From contig JAHWKQ010000118.1 in the NCBI GenBank assembly GCA_019347785.1, forward strand, positions 1-7,059: a DNA stretch of 7,059 bases, read 5' to 3'. Positions 1 to 6,000 of this stretch are shown here, piece by piece; the stretch's first letter is position 1, and each line of letters starts with the position of its first letter. The position numbers and the translations under genes are program-made. The notes under the pieces were generated by a model, which made no database searches, was not told where the DNA came from, and saw only the letters and a list, made by a program, of their open reading frames with translations. Source of the stretch: Actinomycetota bacterium. Lineage in GTDB: Bacteria > Actinomycetota > Nitriliruptoria > Euzebyales > Egibacteraceae.

Positions 1-503
1 CGGTGTCCGACGACCCGTCGCGGATCGACGTGGTCGTCGCCAGCTTCGACCGCGGCTTCACGTACGCGAAGCTGCAGACGGCCTTCGACGCCCTCTGGTA
101 CCACCGGCGGGCGCGGCTCGTCGCCACCAACCCCGACCCGTACTGCCCCATGCCGGGCGGCCACGGCCAGCCCGACGCGGGCGCGGTCCTGGCCGCGGTC
201 GAGGCGTGCACCGGCGCGCGCTGCGAGGCCGTGCTGGGCAAGCCCAGCCCCGAGATGGCCGCCGTCGCGCTGGAGGCGCTCGGCCTCGGCGCACCGGAAT
301 GCCTCGTGACCGGCGACCGGCTGTCCACCGACGCGGCCCTGGGACGGAGCGCGGGCATGGACGCCGCCGTGGTCCTGACCGGCGAGACCACGCCGGAGCA
401 CCTGACCCGGGTGCCCGCCGCCGAGCGGCCGACCTGGGTGCTGCGGCGCCTCGACGACCTCGTGCCCACCTCGGCCCGTGCCGGGCTCGGCTGGGCGGAC
501 TGA
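1..503 (+). CDS. HAD-IIA family phosphatase (AraL/NagD-like), 5' end missing
   Basis: This is the C-terminal part of a haloacid dehalogenase superfamily phosphatase of subclass IIA (NagD, AraL, phosphoglycolate phosphatase type), a cytoplasmic enzyme that hydrolyses small sugar or polyol phosphates. The visible 166 residues, counted from the first in-frame GTG at position 3, hold the end of the C2 cap (VVASFDRGFTYAKLQ, near residues 10-24, and the ATNPDPYCP stretch near 41-49), the motif III lysine in GKPSPEM (79-85) and the motif IV acidic cluster GDRLSTD (104-110). Family members are about 260-270 residues. The motif I DxDG nucleophile and motif II are therefore expected just left of the window, and the GTG at 3 is an internal valine, not the start. 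The stop is 21 bases before the AraM-like gene, so the two are probably co-transcribed. Family assignment is firm; the substrate is not readable. AraL-like function is suggested mainly by the neighbour. Confidence 0.88.
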   Translation, partial: VSDDPSRIDVVVASFDRGFTYAKLQTAFDALWYHRRARLVATNPDPYCPMPGGHGQPDAGAVLAAVEACTGARCEAVLGKPSPEMAAVALEALGLGAPECLVTGDRLSTDAALGRSAGMDAAVVLTGETTPEHLTRVPAAERPTWVLRRLDDLVPTSARAGLGWAD

Positions 504-509
504 CCACCG

Positions 510-515
510 AAGGAG
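510..515 (+). promoter_or_regulatory. Strong Shine-Dalgarno site of the AraM-like gene
   Basis: AAGGAG lies 9 bases before the ATG at 525, inside the 21-base gap after the phosphatase stop. It fixes the start of the dehydrogenase and supports efficient independent initiation within a shared mRNA. It is the clearest ribosome binding site in the window; the transporter and SRPBCC genes have none. Confidence 0.8.
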
Positions 516-524
516 ACGACCCCC

Positions 525-2051
525 ATGGGGCACACCGGCACCCCGAGCTTCCTGCTCGACCCGGCCGACCTGCCCGCGCTCAAGGAGCGCACCCGCCGGT
601 GGCCCGAGGCCGACCGCCTGCCGGAGCTCGAGATGGACCGGGTGCTCATCGGCGTCGACGCCCTGCTGGAGCTCCCGGAGGCGCTCGCCGGCCTGGGGAG
701 GAACCGGGGCGACGAGGTCGTGCTCGTCATGGACACGACCGTCATGACCCGCGAGGGGCAGGACCTCAAGGCGCTGGTGCGGCGGCTGCTCGAGGACGCC
801 GGCCTCGAAGTTCGCGCCGTGGAGCTCGAGCCGGCCGAGGACGGCGTCGCGCACGCCGACGAGGCGACCCTGGAGCGCGTCGTCGCCGCGCTGCGGCCCG
901 GAGTGGCCGTCGTGTCGGTGGGCTCGGGCGTGGTCACCGACGTCGCCAAGCACGCCTGCCTGAGGTTCGACCAGCAGCGCCGCGCGCCGGCGCACACGCC
1001 GCTCGTGACCGTCGCGACGGCCAACTCCATGGTCGCCTACAGCGCCCGCCTGGCAGTCATCTCCAGAAAGGGCGTGAAGCGCACGGAGCCGTCCCGTCTC
1101 GGCGACGTGCTCATCCTGGACGTGCCGACCCTGCGCGAGGCGCCGCCGGAGTCCACGTTCGCCGGCATCGGCGACGCGTCGGCGATGTACGTCTCCTTCG
1201 GAGACTGGTACCTAGGCCACGAGCTCGGGCTGGGCCAGTACCTGCAGGCATGCTGGGACCTGCTGGAGGACGTGCGCCGCCTGCTGCTGCCGCGCGCGCG
1301 AGAGATGGGACAGCGCACCGACGCCGGGGTCGAGGTGCTCGCCAAGCTGCTGTTCCTGTGCGGGTTGTCGGGGACGTTCGCGATGGAGTCCGCCCCGCTG
1401 TCGGGCTACGAGCACGTCAACGGCCACATGCTCGACATGAGCGCGGCCCATCACGGGCGGCCGACCGGCAGTCACGGCCTGCAGGTCGGCGTCGCGACGA
1501 TCCCCTGCTCGGTCGCGTTCAACATCCTGCTCGACGAGCTGGATCCGCGGGTCGTCGACGTCGACGGCTGCTACCCCCCCTTCGACGTGATGCGGCGACG
1601 CGTCCACGACACCTTCGCGCCCCTGGACCCCTCGGGCGCCATGGGCGAGGAGTGCTGGAGCGACTACCGCCACAAGCTCGAGGCCTGGCACGGCGCCCGT
1701 CCGGCCTTCGAGGCGCTTCTGCGCGGCTGGCGGCGCCACCGCCGGAAGCTGCGCGAGCTCGTGCCCCCCGCCGAGCAGGTCATCGACGCGCTGCGCAACG
1801 CGGGAGTGCCGCTGGCCTACGAGGATCTGCCGGTGCCGGTGCCCGAGGACCAGGCCCGGTGGGCGTTCCACAACGCCCACCTCATGCGCAGGCGCTTCAG
1901 CTCGGGCGACCTGCTGTGGTACCTGGGCTGGTTCGACGAGGCGTTCACCGACCGCGTGTTCACCCGAACGCGGCAACTCACCCACACGTCGACTGAAGAC
2001 GAACGTCGAGATCCGCCCGGAGGTCTTCAGTCGACGCGCGCGGGGGGCTGA
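525..2051 (+). CDS. AraM / glycerol-1-phosphate dehydrogenase-like metal-dependent dehydrogenase
   Basis: A 508-residue NAD(P)-dependent dehydrogenase of the iron-ADH / dehydroquinate-synthase-like fold, closest by motif to the AraM/EgsA branch that reduces dihydroxyacetone phosphate to sn-glycerol 1-phosphate. Seen: the nucleotide-binding GSGVVTDVAKH loop (133-143), the substrate-site region ATANSMVAYS (164-173) followed by GVKRT (183-187), and GIGDASAMYVSFGDW (214-228), SGYEHVNGHMLDM (293-305) and HGLQVGV (317-323). From alignment these give the likely metal ligands Asp217, His297 and His317. Two positions differ from remembered AraM sequences: Val170 where Asp is usual (SMDGYAS) and Met221 where Lys is usual (GDxxxK), so the substrate may differ. 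AraM of Bacillus is about 394 residues; this protein carries roughly 110 more, with an Arg-rich helical stretch (398-411) and a Pro/Gly/Ser tail coded by an inverted repeat. The ATG at 525 has AAGGAG 9 bases upstream. It follows a HAD-IIA phosphatase, as araM follows araL. Fold is firm, precise reaction uncertain. Confidence 0.85.
   Translation: MGHTGTPSFLLDPADLPALKERTRRWPEADRLPELEMDRVLIGVDALLELPEALAGLGRNRGDEVVLVMDTTVMTREGQDLKALVRRLLEDAGLEVRAVELEPAEDGVAHADEATLERVVAALRPGVAVVSVGSGVVTDVAKHACLRFDQQRRAPAHTPLVTVATANSMVAYSARLAVISRKGVKRTEPSRLGDVLILDVPTLREAPPESTFAGIGDASAMYVSFGDWYLGHELGLGQYLQACWDLLEDVRRLLLPRAREMGQRTDAGVEVLAKLLFLCGLSGTFAMESAPLSGYEHVNGHMLDMSAAHHGRPTGSHGLQVGVATIPCSVAFNILLDELDPRVVDVDGCYPPFDVMRRRVHDTFAPLDPSGAMGEECWSDYRHKLEAWHGARPAFEALLRGWRRHRRKLRELVPPAEQVIDALRNAGVPLAYEDLPVPVPEDQARWAFHNAHLMRRRFSSGDLLWYLGWFDEAFTDRVFTRTRQLTHTSTEDERRDPPGGLQSTRAGG
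1987..2036 (+). terminator. Perfect 14-bp inverted repeat, probable terminator stem-loop
   Basis: CGTCGACTGAAGAC at 1987-2000 is matched exactly by its reverse complement at 2023-2036, with a 22-base loop. The hairpin lies inside the last codons (about 488-504) of the AraM-like gene and ends 28 bases before the -10-like element of the next gene. No T run follows, which does not exclude termination in high-GC actinobacteria. The position, between a completed two-gene unit and a gene with its own candidate promoter, favours a transcription terminator. A dyad operator for a dimeric regulator of the downstream transporter, or a short dispersed repeat, are alternatives. The repeat itself is certain; the role is inferred. 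Confidence 0.55.
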
Positions 2052-2063
2052 GCGGCGCGACCC

Positions 2064-2081
2064 TACAGTTGCACCGCCATG
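2064..2081 (+). promoter_or_regulatory. Candidate leaderless promoter of the MFS gene (-10 TACAGT)
   Basis: TACAGT at 2064-2069 fits the actinobacterial TANNNT -10 pattern and ends 9 bases before the ATG at 2079, so transcription would begin at or within a few bases of the start codon. No Shine-Dalgarno sequence precedes that ATG, which is consistent with a leaderless mRNA. No clear -35 TTGACA-like element is present at the expected distance. Confidence 0.5.
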
Positions 2082-3386
2082 GGCGAGCACTCCAAGCCAG
2101 CCGGGACCCGGCCGCGTCTGCGCGGGTGGCGCCACCCGGCCGTCCTGAGCGTCGCGGGGCTCTCGGTCGCGTCGGGGTTCGCGCAGTTCGCGGTCACCGC
2201 GTCGCTCGGCGATGTCGCCGCCGCCTTCGGCGAGGTGCGCGAGGGCGCGTCCGTCGCCGCGCGCGCCGGGCTGTCGGGCACGACGCTGGGCGTCGGATTG
2301 TCCATCGTGCGCCTCGCCTCGATCCTCAGCCTGCCGCTGGCGGGCCTGGCCGACGCGATGGGCCGCCGGCGGGTCGTGCTGGGCGCGTGCGCGGGGGGCC
2401 TGGCGCTGACGGCTGCGGCGGCGCTGAGTCCCGGCTGGGTGTGGTTCGTGCTGATCGCGGCGCTGGGGCGCCCGCTGTTGTCGACGACGAACGCAGTCGC
2501 CGGCGTGGTGGCCGCCGAGGAGACGCCCAGCCGGGACCGGGCCAAGGCCATCGCGCTCGTCGCCGCCGGCTACGGCGTCGGCGCGGGCGTCTTCGTCGTC
2601 GCGCGCTGGGCGGTGGGAGGAATCCTCGGCTTCCGGGGCATGTTCGCGCTGGCCCTGCCGGCCCTGGCGGTGGTGCCGCTGCTGGGTCGCCGCCTGGACG
2701 AGCCGGACCGGTTCACGCGCCTGCGCCCCTCGCTGCGCTCGGCCGCGCGCGGCGCCTTGCCGGTGCTCGGGCCGCTGCGCGGTCACCTGCGAGCCCGCCT
2801 GGGGCTGCTCGGGGGCCTGACGGTCGCGATCGCCCTGGTGACAGGGCCGATCAACACCTACCTGTTCATCTACGGCGAGAACGTGCTGGGCATGTCCATC
2901 GGGGCGCTCGCCGTGCTGGTGGCCGCCGCCGGGCCCGCCGGGCTGGCCGGGCTGGTCGTCGGCCGGTGGACGGCCGACCGGCTGGGGCGGCGGGTGTCGG
3001 CCGGCCTTGCCCAGGTCGCCGTCGCCGTGGCCGGCATGCTCACCTACGTCGGGAGCCCGGCGACGGTCGTCGGTGGGTACCTGACCAGCGTCCTGTTCGC
3101 CTCGGCCTACACCCCGGCCTACGGCGCCCTCAGCGTCGAGCTGTTCCCCACCTCGGTGCGCTCCACCGCCGCCGGCTGGCTGACGGCGGCGGGGGTCGTG
3201 GGCGCCTCGGCCGGCATCCTGCTGTTCGGCGTGCTCGCCGAGGCCCTCGGCGACTTCGCCAGGGCCGCGGCGGCGGTGGCCCTGCCCGTCGCCGCCGCGA
3301 GCGTGCTGTTCGCGCGGCTGCCCGAGACCCGGGGTCAGGAGCTGGAGCAGTCCGCCCCCGAGGGGGAGCCCCCCGTCAACCCGTGA
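2079..3386 (+). CDS. MFS transporter, sugar-porter / metabolite-symporter-like
   Basis: A 435-residue integral membrane protein of the major facilitator superfamily, with alternating hydrophobic stretches consistent with 12 transmembrane helices. The family-specific marks are visible in both halves: motif A as GLADAMGRRR (89-98) and its C-terminal repeat GRWTADRLGRR (295-305), then ELFPTSVRS (354-362), and PETRGQELE (415-423), which resembles the PETKGxxLE signature after the last helix of sugar porters and related metabolite:H+ symporters. A basic N-terminal segment (residues 11-19) and a basic central loop (residues 203-240) fit the inside-positive rule. The start at 2079 is chosen because a -10-like TACAGT lies just upstream and no ribosome binding site is present. 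The gene begins 27 bases after the AraM-like stop, so it may export or import a compound handled by that module, but the separate promoter and hairpin make this uncertain. The 3' end overlaps the convergent reductase by 11 bases. The substrate is unknown. Confidence 0.9.
   Translation: MGEHSKPAGTRPRLRGWRHPAVLSVAGLSVASGFAQFAVTASLGDVAAAFGEVREGASVAARAGLSGTTLGVGLSIVRLASILSLPLAGLADAMGRRRVVLGACAGGLALTAAAALSPGWVWFVLIAALGRPLLSTTNAVAGVVAAEETPSRDRAKAIALVAAGYGVGAGVFVVARWAVGGILGFRGMFALALPALAVVPLLGRRLDEPDRFTRLRPSLRSAARGALPVLGPLRGHLRARLGLLGGLTVAIALVTGPINTYLFIYGENVLGMSIGALAVLVAAAGPAGLAGLVVGRWTADRLGRRVSAGLAQVAVAVAGMLTYVGSPATVVGGYLTSVLFASAYTPAYGALSVELFPTSVRSTAAGWLTAAGVVGASAGILLFGVLAEALGDFARAAAAVALPVAAASVLFARLPETRGQELEQSAPEGEPPVNP
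3355..3374. terminator. Weak candidate two-way terminator (C5/G5/C6 tract) at convergent gene ends
   Basis: Close to the overlapping 3' ends of the transporter and the reductase lies a run of five C (3355-3359), five G (3362-3366) and six C (3369-3374). The G run can pair with either flanking C run, giving short GC-only hairpins on both strands. It is coding sequence of the transporter and lies just beyond the reductase stop. A two-way termination role is plausible because there is no intergenic space, but runs like this also arise by chance in such GC-rich DNA. Confidence 0.25.
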
Positions 3387-4365
3387 CGCGCACCACCGTG
3401 CGCCCGCGTGAGGCGCCCTCGAGAATGGTGTCGAGCGCCTGCTCGACCCCGTCGAGGTCGACCTCGGCCGCCTCGTCCAGGTGGCGCGGGCGCAGGTCGG
3501 TGGCCAGGCGGTCCCACAGCCGGCGGCGCCGGTCGATCGGCGTGTTCGCCGAGTCGGCCCCCAGCAGGGCGACGCCTCGGAGGATGAACGGCAGCACCGT
3601 GGTCTCCAGCGCGAAGCCGCCCGTGTTCCCGCTCGCGGCCACGGCGCCGCCGTAGGACAGGCGCGACAGCACGCCGGAGAGCGTGTCGCCTCCGACGCAG
3701 TCGACCGCGGCGATCCACTCCGGCTTCTCGAGCGGGCGGCCCGTCGGCTCCGCGGCGTCACGGCCGACGACCTCGTCGGCCCCCAGCCGGCGGAGCCAGT
3801 CGTGGGCGTCCTCCTTGCCGCTGCTCGCGACCACCTGGTAGCCGCGCTCGGCCAGCATGCCGACGGCGCAGCTGCCGACGCCGCCCGAGGCTCCCGTGAC
3901 CAGCACGCGCCCGTCGCCGGGGCGCAGGCCGCGCTCTTCCAGCAGGTGGACGCTCAGCCCGGCCGTGTAGCCGGCCGTGCCGATGGCCATGGCCTGCCGG
4001 GTGTCCAGCCCGTCCGGCAACGGCACCACCCAGTCGGCGGGCACCCGGGCGTACTCGGCGTAGCCCCCGTGATGGGACACCCCCAGCTCGTAGCCGTGGA
4101 CGATCACCGACGTCCCCGGTGCGAACTCGTCGCTGTCGCTCTCGACGACCTCGCCGGCCAGGTCGACCCCCGGCACGAGCGGCGAGATCCGGGCGACCTT
4201 GCCCTGGGGGATCGTGGCCAGCCCGTCCTTGAAGTTGACGCTGGACCAGGCCACCCGGACGGTGACGTCGCCGTCGGGCAGGTCCTCGGTGGTCAGCTCC
4301 CGCACCGACCGGTCGACGGCGTCGTCGTCCTTGGCGGCCACGAAGGCCCGGAACAATGTGCTCAT
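3376..4365 (-). CDS. AcuI/YhdH-family NADPH-dependent oxidoreductase (acrylyl-CoA reductase-like)
   Basis: A 329-residue zinc-free medium-chain dehydrogenase/reductase of the YhdH/YhfP/AcuI family, whose characterised members reduce acryloyl-CoA to propionyl-CoA with NADPH. Seen: SSVNFKDGL (41-49), PGVDLAGEV (65-73), HGYELGVSHHGGYAEYARV (90-108), IGTAGYTA (128-135), the nucleotide-binding VTGASGGVGS (156-165), SSGKEDAHDWLRRLGA (181-196), the family-typical RPLEKPEW (210-217), YGGAVAASGNTGG (238-250), LPFILRGV (258-265) and GRTVVRV at the C-terminus. These follow Escherichia coli YhdH closely along the whole length, and the length is normal. The ATG at 4365 is chosen because it matches the family N-terminus (FRAF near residue 5) and forms an ATGA overlap with the upstream SRPBCC stop, suggesting translational coupling. 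Family assignment is very secure. Whether acryloyl-CoA or another enone or quinone is the true substrate is not shown by the context. Confidence 0.93.
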   Translation of the reverse strand: MSTLFRAFVAAKDDDAVDRSVRELTTEDLPDGDVTVRVAWSSVNFKDGLATIPQGKVARISPLVPGVDLAGEVVESDSDEFAPGTSVIVHGYELGVSHHGGYAEYARVPADWVVPLPDGLDTRQAMAIGTAGYTAGLSVHLLEERGLRPGDGRVLVTGASGGVGSCAVGMLAERGYQVVASSGKEDAHDWLRRLGADEVVGRDAAEPTGRPLEKPEWIAAVDCVGGDTLSGVLSRLSYGGAVAASGNTGGFALETTVLPFILRGVALLGADSANTPIDRRRRLWDRLATDLRPRHLDEAAEVDLDGVEQALDTILEGASRGRTVVRVTG

Positions 4366-4796
4366 GTGTCCACTCCGAATCTCGCCTGCAGCCGGCGCAG
4401 CGTCGCCTCGATGAAGCGGGTGTTGCGCTGGGGCACCCGCAGGGCCTCCAGCGCCCGGGGGGCCAACGCGGCGCGCCAGTCGAACGTCTCGGTCACCCGG
4501 GTGCGCGGCCCGGCCGGCTCCAGCTCCCACCGCCACACATGGCGTCCCCAGTGGCGCCAGGCGATACACCGGTCCTGGCGGAACTCGACGACCTCGTTGG
4601 TGACCGAGTACGGCACACCCAGCCGCATCCGCATACGGAAGCGGCTGCCCGGCGTCAGGCGCGGGGGTGAGCCCGCGGTGCCCCGCACGCTCCCCGACCC
4701 GTCCAGGCCGCCGTGCTCGGACGGATCCGTGAGCAGCGCGAAGACCGCGCCCGGCGCGGCGTCCACCGTCATCGAGCGGCTCACGCGTCGGTCCAT
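4362..4796 (-). CDS. SRPBCC/START-like (polyketide cyclase/dehydrase-type) protein
   Basis: A 144-residue protein with the layout of the SRPBCC (Bet v1/START-like) superfamily: an N-terminal strand and helix (VSRSMTVDAAPGAVFALLTDPSEH, beginning at residue 5, the usual opening of this fold), a Gly/Pro-rich middle, strands at 52-60 and 64-72, a Trp/Arg-rich strand (IAWRHWGRHVWRWEL, 78-92) followed by TRVTETFDW (99-107), and a long amphipathic C-terminal helix (124-140). Such domains bind hydrophobic ligands in an internal cavity; this protein has no recognisable catalytic signature, so ligand binding or a cyclase/dehydrase-like role are both possible. A GTG at 4802 is an alternative start, but the ATG at 4796 fits better because TAGGCT lies 8 bases upstream. 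The TGA overlaps the ATG of the AcuI-like reductase, so the two form an operon and probably act in one pathway, whose identity I cannot read. Confidence 0.8.
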   Translation of the reverse strand: MDRRVSRSMTVDAAPGAVFALLTDPSEHGGLDGSGSVRGTAGSPPRLTPGSRFRMRMRLGVPYSVTNEVVEFRQDRCIAWRHWGRHVWRWELEPAGPRTRVTETFDWRAALAPRALEALRVPQRNTRFIEATLRRLQARFGVDT

Positions 4797-4810
4797 GCGC
4801 ACGAAGCCTA
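4796..4810 (-). promoter_or_regulatory. Candidate leaderless promoter of the SRPBCC-reductase operon (-10 TAGGCT)
   Basis: Reading the - strand, TAGGCT (4810-4805) matches TANNNT and is followed by 8 bases and then the ATG at 4796, the same geometry as the candidate promoter at 2064. No ribosome binding site precedes the ATG. This placement would put the GTG at 4802 upstream of or at the edge of the transcript, supporting the ATG as the start. No clear -35 element is visible. Confidence 0.45.
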
Positions 4811-4853
4811 GCGACCGTGGCCCGCCCGGCGCCGGGTCGCCCCGCCGGCTAGG
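4807..4853. repeat. Nested dyads in the pimB-SRPBCC gap
   Basis: The 57-base gap contains CCTAGC (4807-4812) and its exact complement GCTAGG (4848-4853), and between them a perfect 12-bp palindrome CCCGGCGCCGGG (4825-4836). The outer arms abut the pimB stop on one side and overlap the candidate -10 of the next gene on the other. It may terminate the pimB transcript or serve as an operator. The short palindrome could be chance in this base composition. Confidence 0.35.
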
Positions 4854-5981
4854 TCACGGGTCGGCGCCGGCCAGCCGCATCAGGACCCGGCGGAACCGGT
4901 CGGAGATCACGGGCCAGGCGAACCGCCCGGCCACGAACGCCCGGCCGGCCGCGCCCATCCTCCGCCGGCGGGACGGATCCTCGAGCAGGTCGGCGACGGC
5001 CGCCGCGACCCGGCCCGTCGAGCGCCCGTCGACGACCAGTCCGCTCTCGCCCTCCAGCACGGCCTCCGGGGCGCCGCCGGAGCGCCCCGCCACGACCGGG
5101 CGCCCGCAGGCCTGCGCCTCCAGGTACACGATCCCCAGCCCCTCGGCGTCGAGCCCGCCCAGGCGCGTGCGGCAGGGCATGGCGAACACGTCGGCGGCCG
5201 TGTGGAAGGCCGGCAGGTCGGTCCCGGCGACAGGACCGGCGAAGGTGACGGCGCCGGCCACGCGCAGCGTGCGGGCCCGCGCCTCGAGTCGCCCGCGCAT
5301 CGGTCCCGTGCCCGCCAGCGCCAGACGCGCGCCGGGCACCCGGCGGGCCACGGCGGGCCAGGCCCGGACCAGGGCGTCCTGGCCCTTGCGCGCGACCAGG
5401 CGCGCCACGCACATCACCAGCGGCTGGGTGGCGCCGACCCCCAGGCGCGCGCGCACGGTCGCCCCGTCGACGTCCGGGTGGAAGACGTCGACGTCCACCC
5501 CGGGCGGAAGCCAGTGGACGGCGGCGGTGGCCGGGAGCCAGGGGTCCAGGACGGCGCGGGTGTAGGCGCTGATCACACCCACGGCGTCGACCCCGCGCAG
5601 GCTGTGGCGCACCCTGGAGCCCAGGCCCACCCGTGCCATGCCGGCCTCGTGGCCGTGGGTCAGCGCCAGGGTCGGGAGGTCCAGCCCGGTGGCCAGGGAG
5701 GCCAGCGGCCATGCGGCACCGAACACGACCACCTCGGCGCCGTGCTCGTCGGCCGCCGCGCGCACCACGTCGAGGAGCCCGCGCCTCGGCAGCAGCGGCC
5801 GGCCTCCCACGCGGTCGACGCGGTATGCCACCGTCGCGTCGTGCGCGGCGTCGCCCGCCGCACGGGGGGCCAGGACGCGCGTCGCGCCCGGGTCCAGCCG
5901 GGCCAGGACGTTGGCCAGGTACTGCTCGATGCCGCCCGCCCGGGGTGGCAGATCGTTGGTGACCCACAGGGTGCGCGTCAC
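4854..5981 (-). CDS. pimB: GT4 glycosyltransferase, PimB-like PI-monomannoside mannosyltransferase
   Basis: A 375-residue GT-B fold glycosyltransferase of family GT4. It resembles PimB' of Corynebacterium glutamicum and mycobacteria almost end to end; that enzyme transfers a second mannose from GDP-mannose to phosphatidylinositol monomannoside at the inner membrane face. Seen: TNDLPPRAGGIEQYL (8-22), FGAAWPLA (87-94), THGHEAGM (108-115), LPPGVDVDVF (158-167), the donor-phosphate-binding RLVARKGQD (194-202, Arg194 and Lys199), MPCRTRLGGLD (268-278), and the EX7E motif EGLGIVYLE (280-288) followed by AQACGRPVVAGRSGGAPEAV. There is no transmembrane segment, as expected for a peripheral enzyme. 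The GTG at 5981 gives the family N-terminus and lies 19 bases after the protease stop, implying one transcript. The close match to the PimB pattern favours this role over a generic GT4, but another mannosyl acceptor cannot be excluded. Confidence 0.85.
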   Translation of the reverse strand: MTRTLWVTNDLPPRAGGIEQYLANVLARLDPGATRVLAPRAAGDAAHDATVAYRVDRVGGRPLLPRRGLLDVVRAAADEHGAEVVVFGAAWPLASLATGLDLPTLALTHGHEAGMARVGLGSRVRHSLRGVDAVGVISAYTRAVLDPWLPATAAVHWLPPGVDVDVFHPDVDGATVRARLGVGATQPLVMCVARLVARKGQDALVRAWPAVARRVPGARLALAGTGPMRGRLEARARTLRVAGAVTFAGPVAGTDLPAFHTAADVFAMPCRTRLGGLDAEGLGIVYLEAQACGRPVVAGRSGGAPEAVLEGESGLVVDGRSTGRVAAAVADLLEDPSRRRRMGAAGRAFVAGRFAWPVISDRFRRVLMRLAGADP

Positions 5982-6000
5982 GGCCGGCCCCGTCGACGGC

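Noticed and set aside
206..1996. A 596-codon + strand frame spanning the phosphatase and AraM-like gene
   Set aside because: It is an out-of-frame reading of two well-supported genes, dominated by Arg, Ala, Gly and Pro.
1987..2036. The inverted repeat as ends of a MITE or insertion sequence
   Set aside because: Only 22 bases separate the arms and no flanking target duplication is evident, so there is nothing that could be a transposable unit.
1..2051. An archaeal-type ether-lipid pathway based on the G1P-dehydrogenase-like gene, the glycosyltransferase and the Ste24-like protease
   Set aside because: No prenylglyceryl phosphate synthase or prenyltransferase is present, the dehydrogenase is divergent at key positions, and the other genes lie on the opposite strand with separate likely functions.
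1212..3761. An 849-codon open frame on the - strand, antisense to the AraM-like gene and the MFS gene
   Set aside because: Its product is Arg/Gly/Gln/His-rich without any recognisable domain and it lies opposite two genes with clear family motifs. Long antisense frames are expected when third positions are almost all G or C.
3376..4569. A longer version of the AcuI-like reductase starting at 4569
   Set aside because: The extra 68 residues overlap the SRPBCC gene in another frame and do not resemble the family N-terminus; the ATG at 4365 with the ATGA overlap is a better start.
3481..5565. A 694-codon + strand frame opposite the reductase, SRPBCC and pimB genes
   Set aside because: Low-complexity composition and no domain; the - strand genes here match known families throughout.
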